Shown: positions 9,980 through 20,351 of the stretch, one piece after another
How the letters are laid out: each line of letters begins with the position of its first letter
Position numbering within the stretch: position 1 is the first letter of the stretch
NCBI GenBank assembly: GCA_951640165.1
Contig: OX621255.1
Span: forward strand, 1,364,001-1,428,000
DNA from: Pseudoips prasinana
Lineage: Eukaryota; Arthropoda; Insecta; Lepidoptera; Nolidae
Reading direction: 5' to 3'
Length of the DNA: 64,000 bases
Program-made: the position numbers and the translations under genes
The notes under the pieces: model-generated
Seen by the model: only the letters and a program-made list of their open reading frames with translations
The model's database searches: none
Told to the model about the DNA's origin: nothing

Positions 9980-10349
9980 GTTTTGAGCAGCGTAATCACG
10001 TGGTAGTTCACAAAATGCCAATGGCGCACTAATTGTTCTAGAAACTAAGCGCGCGCTCACGCCGGTCGACGTAGTACCCGTGTGCGAACGGTTTGCGCGC
10101 GCATACGTGAGCGACTGAGATAGCAATATGAAACTATCTATAAAATACTAGTGTTACGACAGTAAGAGATATGAGTTGCTCACAATATGACAGTGGATAC
10201 TCTATTTTATACTACTTATATGGAAAATTTGCGTCGAGCGACGTAGTGTCTATACTCCTAAAAAACAATAGCCCGTCTCTCGACGTACTGACATAATGTA
10301 CTATTTTAAATTCCCGCCTAAGGACGTACTGTCAACGAAAGTGTTAAGT

Positions 10350-10569
10350 TCTCACGAGTCCGTAAGTGATCCCGAGATTAAGCAACTAGGCTCGTGGTCA
10401 GTCCAAATATGGGTGACCGCCGAAGTAGTTTAATTTCTGAGCGTCGCCGTGCTGCAGAAGGCAAGTTAAGCTGTCGGTCCCGGTTGTAGTCATAAGACAA
10501 CAGTCGTTAAGCCATGTCAGAAAACAACTCCCGCACTAGGGTAACCACTGCCCATACGATAAGTAAGTA
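10350..10569 (+). mobile_element. 5S rRNA-like SINE, copy 2
   Basis: It carries GATTAAGCAACTAGGCTCG and ATGGGTGACCGCC as in 5S rRNA, then the same non-5S 3' half and AAGT tail as copy 1. It starts a few bases after the TTAA that ends the piggyBac element. Confidence 0.8.
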
Positions 10570-10718
10570 CTGCCGACTATAAAGTGCTTCAATAATAAGC
10601 GGGTTTAGTGTCTATAGTGAGCAATAGCCTATTGTTACATTCGGGGTTCGAATTCCAGAAGAATCATCATCAGTCAAAGTTTTGGTAGCCTGTAACATTG
10701 CTAGAATGTTTTGGTTAA

Positions 10719-10876
10719 ACTCGCCGAAAGTGTGTGAGTTATTTGTTACTTCTTCACGTCTAAACGGCTGGAGCGATTTTAATACAATTTAGTATGGAGT
10801 TAGCTGATACCCTGTATTAACACATAGGCTTTAATTTATAAAGTTTAATGCGGGTAAAACCGCGGGGCAAAGCTAG
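10719..10876 (+). mobile_element. Short non-autonomous Helitron, family A
   Basis: It contains the family core (CTTCTTCACGTCTAAACGGC, GGAGTTAGCTGA) and ends GCGGGTAAAACCGCGGGGCA then AAGCTAG followed by T. CTAG before T is the Helitron 3' signature. The 5' end is worn. Confidence 0.75.
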
Positions 10877-11282
10877 TAAAAGATATAGGATACATCAGCT
10901 ATACCTTTTCCTGTTACAAAAAGACATACAAAATTCTTAATGCAAAAAATTACGTTAGATGGTTCCAGAATAAAAAAAGAAATAGTGCGAATATCCTAAT
11001 TTAAAAGAAAGGCAAGGGTAGAAGCATTCAAATTAATATGTCATATGATGAAGGTTCCAGAACGAAAAAAGGAACGGTGGGAATTTCCTGATAGAAAAGA
11101 AAGAGATAGGTGAAGACAGGAACAGAAGTATTGGTGAAGGTTCTAGAAAGAAAAGAAGAAAAATCTGCTGCCCTTTATGAAGTGCTCTAGTAGCAAGAAG
11201 GTTGACTCTTAAAGATGCTGTGGACCGACGAGACCATGTTGATTTCAATCTTATTACTTGCCACGTTCAGAAACAATAATAA
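10877..11282. other. Unassigned stretch with GGTTCYAGAA repeats
   Basis: GGTTCCAGAATAAAAAA, GGTTCCAGAACGAAAAAA and GGTTCTAGAAAGAAAAGA occur at about 10960, 11050 and 11136, each followed by purine-rich sequence. They look like diverged tandem units of about 85-90 bp. No coding sense is seen. Confidence 0.45.
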
Positions 11283-11400
11283 TATAATAATATCCTGCTG
11301 GATGCGAATAGTGCAAGACCGGCATTTGTGGAGATCTTTGGAGGAGGCCTTTGTCCAGCAGTGGACCTCTTTCGGCTGATATGATGATGAGGATCCTGGG
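11283..11400 (+). mobile_element. LINE C-terminal end (WRSLEEAFVQQW type)
   Basis: Translation gives SCWMRIVQDRHLWRSLEEAF then VQQWTSFG and a stop, followed by a GATGATGA tail. The same C-terminus occurs at 36470-36660 (minus) and 55985-56219. It is a strongly 5'-truncated LINE copy. Confidence 0.75.
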
Positions 11401-11419
11401 ACATTATTCTCACCCGGCC

Positions 11420-11905
11420 ATCTGATTCCAAACTAAGCAGCGCTTGTTGTATGGAAACCAGATAACTGTATATCAGTTATATGGCACATATACTACTCTT
11501 TTGTAAATACATACTTATACTGACGGTCACCGTAGCCAAGTTGGTAGTGGTCCTGCCTACGAAGCTGGTGGTCCTGGGTTCGAATCCCGGTAAGTGCAAA
11601 TATTTGTGTGATGAGTACGAATATTTGTTTCTGAGTCATGGATGCTTTCTATGTATATAAGTATTTATCTATCGATATAAGTATGTATATCGTCACCTGG
11701 TACCTCTGGTACAAGCTTTGCTTAGTTTGGGGCTAGGATGATCTGTATGACATTGTCCCTAGATATTATTATTTAGATAATTACACCCAGGCTCAGGACA
11801 ACCGACATGATCATGCATACAAATATCTGTTCTGGGTGGGAATCGAACCCACAACTTGCGGTGTAAAAGGTTATTATCTACCAACCACGCCAAGCTGCCC
11901 GTCGT
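11420..11905 (-). mobile_element. tRNA-derived SINE (SINE2), split by SINE1
   Basis: Read on the minus strand, the head has an A box (TTGGCGTGGTTGGTAG) and a B box (GGGTTCGATTCCCAC), followed by the TGTCCTGAGCCTGGGTGTAATTA body. The tail lies at 11420-11523, beyond the inserted SINE1. The same uninterrupted order is seen in the copy at 62575-62818, which confirms the split. Confidence 0.8.
11524..11778 (+). mobile_element. tRNA-derived SINE (SINE1), full copy
   Basis: The tRNA-like head shows an A box (GTAGCCAAGTTGGTAGTGG) and a B box (GGGTTCGAATCCC), followed by the family body and the GACATTGTCCCTAGATATT end with ATT repeats. It sits inside SINE2 in opposite orientation, so it is the younger insertion. 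Confidence 0.85.
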
Positions 11906-11908
11906 CAA

Positions 11909-12540
11909 TCACACTAATATTATAAAGGCGAAAGTTTGTGAGTGTTTGAGTGAGTATGCTTGTAACTTCTTCAGGGGTAAACACTATAACAAAATACCCT
12001 CAGAAATAAAAAAGCGTTAATTGAGTTACAATTAACGTTGTTAAGAAAAGGCTAGCAAAATACATAAAAAAAATACTTCTCTGATTATAATGATAAATGA
12101 ACTTTATACAGCATCTAGATACCTAGACTCATTCTCCTCAAATTTCTGTCTTAATTTGTCTTATTTTAACTTGCTCAATATTACCTGTCATTTAATTTTA
12201 ACTTTAAGCTTTACACCTAGATAAGTATAACATTGTTATATTTGTTATGATTGGTATGATTAGATCCACGAAGCATAAATCGTCATTATGTTTTTACTTT
12301 TTGTTTTATGTTCATTTTAATTTTAATTTTTTACTATGTATGTATGCCAACGAACATATGTTATTTTTGTTTATATCTAAGTTCTCATGTGAGTGACGTA
12401 TGTCTTAATAAGAATAAATGTCTTTAAACTTTAAACGGCAGAAGCGATTTAATAAAATTTGATATGGAGTTAGCTGACATCCTGGATTAACACATAGGCT
12501 ATAATTTATAAAGTTTGACGCGGGTAAAACCGGGGACAGT
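11909..12540 (+). mobile_element. Helitron family A copy, interrupted by a LINE end
   Basis: The left part starts TC-ACACTAATATTATAAAGGCG, and the right part (from about 12433) continues with TAAACGGC...GGAGTTAGCTGACATCC...GGGTAAAACCG. Between them lies a LINE 3' end. The terminal CTAG is lost (the copy ends near GGGGACAGT). Confidence 0.65.
11990..12432 (+). mobile_element. LINE 3' end inserted in a Helitron
   Basis: The first 70 bp translate to a LINE-like C-terminal tail (EIKKALIELQLTLLRKGLL), followed by an AT-rich 3' UTR and AATAAATGTCTTTAAACTT at the right edge. The Helitron resumes straight after. The exact edges and target duplication are uncertain. Confidence 0.55.
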
Positions 12541-12716
12541 TATAATATATAGCAAAGCGTGGTTAACGCTGTCTAAAAGCTACAAAGGAATAACATTTAC
12601 GAAATTCATTTTAGTTATTTTTATGATTAACATATATGTAAAATTAATATTATCACGATAAAGTTTATTTATTTAAAGAAACTCTACAGCTTTTTGAACA
12701 TCACTCTTATTAGAGA
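12541..12716. other. Short AT-rich spacer, nothing recognised
   Basis: No family similarity was noticed between the two Helitron copies. Confidence 0.4.
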
Positions 12717-13038
12717 CTAGCTGTGCCCCGCGTTTTTACCCGCGTTAAACTTTATAAATTATCGCAGCTCCTCCCCCGTAGATGATAGCTTGATAATATG
12801 TAGCCTATATGTTGACCAGACCTCTTAGTAATATTCATGCAAAATTTGGAGTAAAACGATGCAGTACGTTTTGAGTTTAGCCCGGACATACATACAGACA
12901 AACAGACACACAGACAAAAAAGTCTAAAAACTATATATTTGGCTTCGATATGGAGTGAAGATCACGCCGCAAGTATCCTTTAAAAAAAATATTCAATGTA
13001 CAGTTTTGACTTTTCTACGATTTTATTATATGTATAGA
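12717..13038 (-). mobile_element. Non-autonomous Helitron, family B
   Basis: On the minus strand it begins TCTATACATATAATAAAATCG after an A and ends GGGGCACAGCTAG before a T. The interior (CAAAGCC...AACTATA, GTCTGTATGTATGTCCGG, GCCTACATATTATCA) matches copies at 32878 and 60058. The A|T insertion site and CTAG end are Helitron hallmarks. Confidence 0.8.
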
Positions 13039-13160
13039 TTATACATTAACATAATGATAGACTATGTAAGACAATTACAGAGTTCGCCAACAATGCTTTA
13101 TGGGGTAGATATAATAGTTAACGAAAGAAACCGCTGGCAGAAGCTTGTATCCAATATTAA

Positions 13161-13440
13161 CACGCTCGACGCCAGTGTATCGTTATTGATACACACTGTT
13201 CAATCATGTGTACATCATTTTTGATACCCAAGCAACTTTTAAGTTTTATCTTATTTCTTTTCCATAGGCCACGTGTATCGAAAATGATGAACATCAAAAA
13301 AAGGGGAAGGACCACACGGGGAGGGATGAAAATAGAAATAGTGTATCTGAACATAAAAATACGCAAAAATAACAAAAAATTAGGTTCGGTTAAAATTTAA
13401 AGGTAATGCCTTAGAATTTAAAGGCTTGGCGATGAGCGTG
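13161..13440. mobile_element. piggyBac-like MITE flanked by TTAA
   Basis: TTAA stands on both sides (13157-13160 and 13441-13444). The ends CACGCTCGACGCCA and, reversed, CACGCTCATCGCCA agree at 12 of 14 positions. At 280 bp with no transposase it is a non-autonomous element. Its ends differ from those of the full piggyBac at 6839, so it belongs to another family. Confidence 0.75.
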
Positions 13441-13444
13441 TTAA

Positions 13445-14135
13445 CGAACAAAAGTTTCACATACGCGACAAGTGAAAAGTTAGACATCAATTATCTCCCG
13501 CCTGTCACTGTTAGAACACAACTTTGCTATCAAAAGAGAAATTAGCGAGGGCAGAAAAGAGGCCATGTTTTTATTACATTTTTAAGAATATATACTTTTT
13601 GTATGGAGCATGATTTTATAAAATCGGGCGACTAACAATGTAAAATATAACGAGCTTGTTGTTTAAAACTGGCTCCTTCATGAACGGCGTACTTTGTGTG
13701 TGATATATCGGGTAGAAACATTATTTTTACTGAATTCAAAAGAGATTGTCAATTTGACTGTATTTTTATTTTTACGCTATTTTTTCTTTGATTGTGTATA
13801 GTTTCTGTATGACAGCTGGAAAAGCCATCCAAAGTGTTGAGTATATTGCACCAGTTGTACCCAGCAGCGCCTAGTAGAGGAGCAATTACATCGGTAAATT
13901 GTTTGGTTTTTAGACCTTGAAAATAATTTGAAAACCAGAGACTTAACTTTTTAACTTTCAACCTTTATTATTTCTTTAAGTAAGGCCTTAAATAATCCGT
14001 ACGGGTTACATTGGCGTTTCACCTGCATTAATATATATGCATTATTATTATTATTCCTCGCTCGAATAAACGCTCTAAAGAGACAATCCTGTGAGTTTAC
14101 TAAGGGTTTAATTGTCAGCTGTGCGGCATAGACTA
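13445..14135. other. Unassigned stretch
   Basis: Only short frames are present, and none resembles a known protein. No repeat ends were seen. Confidence 0.5.
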
Positions 14136-14139
14136 TCAT

Positions 14140-14365
14140 CACCCCCATCTCACCCCTTAGGGGGCGTAGAAATCATCCGTGGGAATAGCTACCAGAGAAC
14201 GGGCCGCAGCGTTGTTTCCTGTGAACTATGACCATCAAACTGCGATTGCCAATCCGTATGCCATGCGTGGCGCTTATGGCATATCCCCCCATTCGTTGAG
14301 GAGGGTTTTATCCAGCAGTGGACGTACTATGGCTGACATGATAATGATCATTGTTAGCGCCTTAT
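14140..14365 (+). mobile_element. SINE-like element with a LINE-type tail
   Basis: It shares with 53680-53905 the order CACCCCATCTCA, CGTAGAAATCATCCG(T/C)GGGAAT, ACCAGAGAACG, CATCAAACTGCGAT, GTGGCG..TATGGCATAT, and CCAGCAGTGGACGT with a GACATGATAATGA tail. The tail equals that of the LINE ends at 11283 and 55985. Confidence 0.75.
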
Positions 14366-14559
14366 AATTATAATAATTACTTACTATATTTATAATATTT
14401 TAATGTGCTTTTCACATCGTACGGGGTCGCGTTAATGTCTGTCACACAGTGTATACTAGCATAAACACCGCCGTTTGTTTTAAAATAATAATGATTATTA
14501 AATACTGATCATTATTATTATATGAATTATAGCCTATGAGTTATTTCGAAATATAAGCT

Positions 14560-14665
14560 ACATTACTACAAAGTTTCATGAAAATCCGTTCCGTAGTTTT
14601 TGCGTGAAAGAGTAACAAACATCCATATATACATACCCACAAACTTTTGCATTTACGATATTATT
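14560..14665 (-). mobile_element. Helitron-like fragment (third type)
   Basis: AAAATCCGTTCCGTAGTTTT, GAGTAACAAACATCC and CAAACTTTTGCATTTACGATATTAT read, reversed, as the TAATATYRTAAATGCAAAAG 5' end of the Helitron group. Only the 5' portion is present. Confidence 0.5.
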
Positions 14666-14669
14666 GACA

Positions 14670-15176
14670 TGTTTTTGGACACAATACAATGCCTACATTT
14701 CATGTCCACCGTATTATAGGGTTTATTATTGAACTTGATAACCAGTACATAAATTACTTTTAATTGTAAGTAAAATGAAAGGTTAAACGATGGCCTTATT
14801 AATCATATTGAAATCGAGCGCTATAATGAACTACCTCGGATATTTCACCAATTATTATTTGCAATATTCAAAGTTTAAGCAGATTAATGTAAAATAATTA
14901 GGTAATTAACTGCCCCGGTTTTAACTGCCTTCCAATAGGAGAGAGGGGATTTATTCGGCTGTGGGATATTTTTGTACATATATAGATTTTTAGATTTTTA
15001 GAATGACTTTTCTTTAGTCATAATTCTGTAAGCCATGTGAGAAACTTACAAGATGGCTTAATCACTCCACCGTGTAATTTGTATTAAGAAATACAAATTT
15101 AAATAATTAACTTAACTTATAGGAAAAAGCAAAATATCAGCTAAATTAACTGTAATACCTAACTACTATAACTAAG
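14670..15176. other. Unassigned AT-rich stretch
   Basis: No recognisable family or coding frame was seen. Confidence 0.5.
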
Positions 15177-15655
15177 TTACAGGGCGTCGTAGAATTCCTC
15201 CGCATCTTCGGGAGGTAAGGTGCCCAGAAGGCTGGCCGCATTGCCACGCTGTATGGCAATGCTGATTTTTTTACCCAAAAAAGGCCAGATATCTGGTCAC
15301 GGGAAGCGTCGATCAAACGTTTCGTCATTTCCCGAAACAATAAACGTGCGTTAGGTCCCCAGCTTTTCGACCCCAAAAGGCTCAATTACATAATTTCCAA
15401 CGAGGTTGGTGTATTTGTGCCGTTTGAGGGTTTCTGCTGATCCAGAAGCAGCGCCCGCAGATCCCAACGTATAGGGAAGATGAGAAGGTGTAAGGGTGTC
15501 AACGCATGTAGCGTCCCACACCAAAGGCTTTCCCATCTTCCACGGTAACAAAGACATACCGTCTGGTCTCTTCCCATCATCTCGAGTCATACCTCTTGGC
15601 ACAAGTACAGCTGGGACGCCACCACTGGCAAGAGCCCGACGGAGTACTGCTCTGT
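15177..15655 (-). pseudogene. LINE-type C-terminal domain, frameshifted
   Basis: The translated blocks are DDGKRPDGMSLLPW, LVWDATCVDTLTPSHLPYT and HKYTNLVGNYVIEPFGVEKL, then in a second frame GPNARLLFREMTKRLIDASR, then in a third frame AIQRGNAASLLGTLPPEDAE and the stop at 15177. This is a domain found after the RT in some LINE-like proteins. At least two frameshifts break it. Its N-terminal continuation lies beyond the mariner, at 16963-17055. I cannot assign the clade. Confidence 0.65.
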
Positions 15656-16962
15656 CAAGAAAGTACCGGGAAAAGATCAATAATATACAAAATGTTTGTT
15701 ATTCATCCAAATTTATTTTATCACCTTCAAAGTATGCTCCTTCAGAAACGATACACTTACGCCAACGAATAATCCATTGATCAAAACATTTTTTAAACGC
15801 TGTTTTCGGAATTGAGTTCAGTTCTCGCCGCGAATTCTCCTTTATGTCTTCTACCGATTGAAAACGGATACCACGAAGTGGTAATTTGAGTTTAGGAAAA
15901 AGAAAGAAGTCAGCTGGAGCCATATCTGGTGAATATGGTGGTTGCTGGATGGTATTTATTGAGGTCACAAATTCGTTCACAATGATCGCCTTGTGCGAAG
16001 GCGCATTATCGTAGTGCAAAATCCAAGAATTTTCTTTCCACAAATCTGGCCTTTTTCGTCGAATTTGCTCCCTTAAACGCCGCATAACGCTCAAATAATA
16101 TTCTTTATTTACCGTTCAACCTTCCGGTAAGAATTCAGAGTGCACAACACCGCGATAGTCAAAGAAAACAGTCAACATGACTTTGACTTTTGATCGACTT
16201 TGACGTGGTTTTTTCGGTTCGGGTTCAGTTGGAAGGCGCCACTCCGAAGCTTGTTGACTAGTTTCCATATCAAACTCGTAAACCCACGTCTGGTCACCAG
16301 TAACAATGCGTTTCATGAATGTTGGGTCGGAATTGACTCGTTCTACCATGTCCTCAGCGACTTTCATGCGATTGAGTTTTTGGAGAAAAGTCAGATCTTT
16401 TGGGACTAGCCGAGCGGCAACATTTTTCATACCCAAATGATTAGTTAAGATGGTACGAATTGACTCGTGAGATACAGAAAGTTCGGCGGCTATCTCTCTC
16501 AGAGAAGAATGAGGATTTTCAGTCACTATTTCCTTCACTTTTGCGATGTTAACTTCAGTTGCAGACGTTGATGGCCTACCAGAGCGAGGCAAATCTTTCA
16601 TCACATCTCGACCTCTTTTGGATGCTTTGAACCACTCATAAGCGCGAGTTTTTGATATAGCCGATTCATCGTAAGCCTTCTGTAACATTTTCAGTGACTG
16701 CGAACACGAAATTCCATTAGCGATGCAAAATTTAAGACAAACTCTTTGTTCGATATTTTTGTCTATTATGAAATTCGCAATACACACTATATACGATATT
16801 ACTAAAACCAGCACTGTATTTAATATAAATAACAGATGCAACTCAAACTTCGCGCCAAAATGGAAAACAGTTGTGCCAATCTAACAACATCAAAAATAAC
16901 AAAAATTTGAATTTGGAACATTCATAAACAAATCATCCATTCCCGATACTTTTTTAACTGAA
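15656..16962 (-). mobile_element. Decayed mariner element
   Basis: The ends AAGAAAGTACCGGGAAAAGA and, reversed, AAAAAAGTATCGGGAATGGA are imperfect inverted repeats (about 17 of 22 over the longer match). They enclose a mariner transposase on the minus strand. The element separates two parts of the same LINE domain, so it inserted there. I could not fix the TA duplication. Confidence 0.7.
15699..16766 (-). pseudogene. mariner transposase with one nonsense codon
   Basis: The frame reads through the helix-turn-helix region (SLKMLQKAYDES, KTRAYEWFKASKRGR), the catalytic TGDQTW block, then HYDNAPSH and YSPDMAPADFF. A single in-frame TGA at 16116-16118 interrupts it, and the reading frame continues unchanged after it. 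The position where the family start methionine is expected (before DKNIEQRV) is ATA. Counting from the D of DNAPSH to the D of APAD gives 32 intervening residues, two fewer than the usual 34, suggesting a 6-bp deletion or a variant. No active protein is expected. Confidence 0.9.
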
Positions 16963-17055
16963 TGTATATCGTTGATATTACCGTGACGTGCGATTCTGCC
17001 CGCGCTCCTACAACATGATAAACCGTGGTGTCCGAATTGAAATTGTTGGTTGATT
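16963..17055 (-). pseudogene. LINE C-terminal domain, part upstream of mariner
   Basis: The minus strand encodes FGHHGLSCCRSAGRIARHGN followed by INDI. This is the cysteine/histidine motif that precedes the RPDG block in the same LINE domain found at 15177-15655. Its position on the far side of the mariner supports one split protein. Confidence 0.6.
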
Positions 17056-17159
17056 GTGCTGGATTATTTGTGCATTTGATTGGGTCTCTCTTTGATTGGA
17101 CCTGCTAGGTGGCACTGCGTTGAGTTGAGTTTTTATTGTTAAGGTAGTGCAACGTTTGC

Positions 17160-17525
17160 CGGGACAGATAGTATTCTTATTAAGATAACCTGACTATAAG
17201 ATGAGGATGGAACTGGGAAATGGATACTACATACCACTTTACACCTTTTTAGGGTTCAGTACCCAAAGGGTAAAAAGGGACCCTATTACTAAGACTTTGC
17301 TGTCTGTCAGTCTGCCCATCTGTCACCAGGCTGTATCTCATGAACCATGATATTTAGACAGCTGACATTTTCATAGACGATGTATTTCTGTTGCCGCTAT
17401 AACAACAAATAAATAACAAAATAAAATAAATATTTAAGGGGGCTCCCATACAACAAACGTAAGTTTATTGCTCGTTTTTATTCATAATGGTACGGAATCC
17501 TTCGTGCGCGAGTCCGACTCGCACT
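17160..17525 (+). repeat. Interspersed repeat with AGGGTTC...GAGTCCGACTCGC
   Basis: It contains TTAGGGTTCAGTACCCAAAG, GGGACCCTATTACTAAGACT, CAGGCTGTATCTCATGAACC and ends GCGCGAGTCCGACTCGCACT. A reversed fragment of the same family is at 63715-63780. I recognise it as common moderately repeated moth DNA but do not know its class. Confidence 0.6.
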
Positions 17526-17939
17526 TGGCTGGATTTGTAACTATTTTCTAAGAGTACATTTTAGTGTTAAGAAAAAAAAACATCTATCAAACTAAATATG
17601 ACAACACGTAACAAGAAGAAAGTAATCGCATCCAAAAGTATTATAACGGAAACCAATGAAAGTAATTTCGTATCAGGAAATACGTACATTTATTTTTTTC
17701 TACGAATTTTTAATTTACGAGATCTCAAAGTGCTCGGAAGGGAACTTGATTTGTATTTTGATAAACGTCCTTCGCTTTGCAGAGCGTTCTATTTAAGCTG
17801 TCGTTAACACTCGACATAATATTAGAGTTTCAGTTTACTGACTTGGACTTACAGACTTACTTACTTACTGTTACAGATATAGAGTGAAATATGTTTCTGT
17901 CCATTTAGGAGTTACAATTAGGAGTTTGTACCCACTAAA
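17526..17939. other. Unassigned stretch
   Basis: It contains a 69-codon frame with no recognisable similarity. Nothing else was seen. Confidence 0.4.
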
Positions 17940-18045
17940 ACAGTTTAAGTTTACATTGGGATAAAATCACTTTTTGGACCGACCGGGGATTTGAACCCAG
18001 GACGTCGTCATCTGTGGTTGCATACTACCGCTAGACCAATGGCAG
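17940..18045 (-). mobile_element. tRNA-derived SINE head
   Basis: The minus strand shows TTGGTCTAGCGGTAGTATGC (A box) and GGGTTCAAATCCCC (B box), followed by GGTCGGTCC. The tRNA-like shape cannot be a true tRNA gene because body sequence follows in place of a 3' terminator. Confidence 0.65.
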
Positions 18046-18169
18046 CAAATCTTTATTTGTTATTAATAAAGTGAATGTAGATTATGACGGCCTATCGGAT
18101 AGTCCAAAAATTATTAAATGTAAAATAACTATTTATAATTATTTTTGTTTGAAATATAGAAGTTAAGAA

Positions 18170-18432
18170 ATGTATTAAATAAAATTAAATAAAAAATGTT
18201 GTTATTCACGTAGACTTTAAAAAAGCGCTTGTAAATAGTAGGAACATGTTTGTAGTAATACAGTTATTATTTCTAATTACTTATTATAGATATTTAGGTA
18301 TACGGAATGTTAAAACATTTTTACATTTTATTTTATAATGGTAGTGATATTTAGCTAGCTTGTATTAAGTTATTGGTCAAGGAGATTAGGTTTAGGTTTA
18401 ATTATTGAAATTTATATTTTACTACATATTGT
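18170..18432 (-). mobile_element. LINE-X 3' end
   Basis: This recurring 3' end (five other copies here) reads on the minus strand GACAATAACTTRATACAAGC, TAGCTAAATATCA, TACCTAAATATCT, AAGCGCTTTTTTAAAGTCTA, CGTGAATAA and an AT-rich tail. The orientation is set by the tail. 5' truncated. Confidence 0.75.
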
Positions 18433-18639
18433 TATATGTTACACTGTTATATTACTTAAATATAAGTTTTTTTATCAAGCGAAATGATATCTAGTGCACA
18501 GAGTGAGCATTAGTTTACATTTTAAACAACTTTTGATATTCATTTTTGTTTCTTTATTAGTGTATAAGTTCTCGTATAAGTGAATGTATAATACTTGTGA
18601 GAATAAAGATTTCTGGAAACAAAGTGAGCTAAACCTGAA

Positions 18640-18780
18640 AATCTAAGATCTATAATAGACGGACACAAATTACATTCAGACAATTTATAGGTCACACAAA
18701 TAGTTGTCCGGCGCGGGACTTGAACCCACGACACAAAGCGGCGAGGCGACTGTCTTAGCATTGCGCCACACGTGCAGTCA
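18640..18780 (-). mobile_element. tRNA-derived SINE
   Basis: Minus-strand GTGGCGCAATGCTAAGACAG and GGGTTCAAGTCCCGCGCCGG form a tRNA-like head, followed by ACAACTATTTGTGTGACCTA and a TAATTTGTGTCCGTC end. Confidence 0.7.
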
Positions 18781-18784
18781 AATT

Positions 18785-20351
18785 CCGATTCCGATGGTAA
18801 CCAAAACTAATAAAAATACTGTGATAGTGCGTACGCGTTTCAGTATGTCTATCAGCGGACCGTTTCTCATATCATTTCCCGCGATATGTCTTTAGTACAC
18901 ATACGCACCATAGTCTATATTCATCCCTACATTTAAACTCATGGTGTTTCATGTCAGATTATCTGAGCCTTCTTACTTTCTGTCTTGCTAGTAAAGCATA
19001 TAAATACAAGATGCAACATACATAGCGGAGGGCTAAAACTAATAAGGCAGGGATAAAACTAGTTAAATTACCGAAACAAAATATGTTACTGTTCCATCGC
19101 AACGTGCCCTTGATTCCAGGAGCTTCTTAACACCAAGAAAACTATGGCTCACCGTCTTATTGAGGTGTTGCAGGCGTCGTGCCAGCTAAACTTCAATACT
19201 AAATATAAATTACCCTTTGGCCATAAAGAATACATTCAAATTCAAAATTCAAATTCATTTATTAACAATTTTTTTATACACAACTTCCTATAAAGGCCTT
19301 GATCTCTGAGCTAGGTAAGAACCTGTGAATTCAGTGCCCTCTCCCAGTTTCGTACTTTAATACAAATTCTGAATAAGAATTAAAAATATTATTAAGTAAG
19401 TGAAGCGGTGTGTGTATGTATACATAAGTAATAAGGATGCCCAAATTCCAAGGAAATAAGTACACAAATTTTCTCATGTATTCTTATTAATTTTGTTATA
19501 TATGTATGTACATCTTATGATGTATGAAGTTGAATATAAGAAACGATAAGACAATCGAATATTGTATATGACGGCGCATTCGCGATGTCACCTGTCGGAT
19601 TATGTCGGAACTAGATTTGACAGATGTCATTTCTAGCGGAACGTCAATAGTCGGCGCGGCCATGTTGGATTTATTCAATCTATAATGGCCGGTGTGAGTG
19701 CACCGCTACGACGATAGCTTTTATTCCGCGTAAACGATAATTATTGCTTAATGTGATTAATTCCTAAAGTAAAAGTGACTAGTGTAGTGCATTGATCTGT
19801 GAATTGAACTGTAATTTGAATATTTGTGAAGTAACGTGATTTCATAATCGATTTTGGACTTTTACTACTTTTTTATTCGCCTATGTGCCACATGAACCAT
19901 CGTGGCGAAGACACCCCCGTGCCGACATATTATTATATTCGGTTAAGCAAAAAAATACACCAAATATTAAACAAAATAAAATAATTATGGTTCAGTTATG
20001 TCACACCAAAATGTATACCTAAATATAAGAAAAAGCATTTATTAATATAAAACATGCTAAAGTAGGAGTCCTAAAATAAAATTGAAGTTTTATAATAAAA
20101 CAAGGAGGAAAGGTTGGCCGGTTGTTATCTGGACCCTAATGTATCTTGTGTTATATTTAACTGGGCCGGAAGGGACCGAGACCAGTAAATAATCAAGGAC
20201 CGGCATTCTGTGGAACTATGGACCTCCTATGTATGTATAGAGCTATAATGAAACAGAGAACTCTTGAAATTGCTTGTCGCTAAAGTAATTTACAAGCAAA
20301 ATCGGGCTTATCTCATAGGCAGGTTTATTTTTCCATTATAAATAATGCTAT
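18785..20351. other. Unassigned, with one LINE-like tail
   Basis: At about 19228-19262 the run AAATTCAAAATTCAAATTC resembles, on the minus strand, an AATAAATG plus ATTTGA-repeat LINE tail whose body would lie to the right. Around 19560-19930 the sequence is less AT-rich and includes ATGTGCCACATGAACCATCG, possibly the 5' part of a retroelement. Neither is firm, and no gene is recognised. Confidence 0.35.

Larger units (their letters stand above)
6839..10343 (-). mobile_element. Complete piggyBac element
   Basis: The element is 3505 bp and is flanked by TTAA at 6835-6838 and 10344-10347. The ends are near-identical inverted repeats: CACGTTCGTTGACAGTA at the left and CACTTTCGTTGACAGTA (reverse complement) at the right, one mismatch in 17. 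Subterminal repeats carrying ACGTAGTGACA lie at both ends, most heavily at the left. A second CAGTAAG...CACAATATGACAGT block inside the right end resembles the left end in direct orientation. One open transposase lies inside. It appears structurally intact and fairly young. Confidence 0.95.

Noticed and set aside
9926..10126. 66-codon frame as N-terminal exon of the piggyBac transposase
   Set aside because: It joins in phase to the main frame but opens on TTG with no ATG after an upstream stop, so it is more likely 5' UTR.
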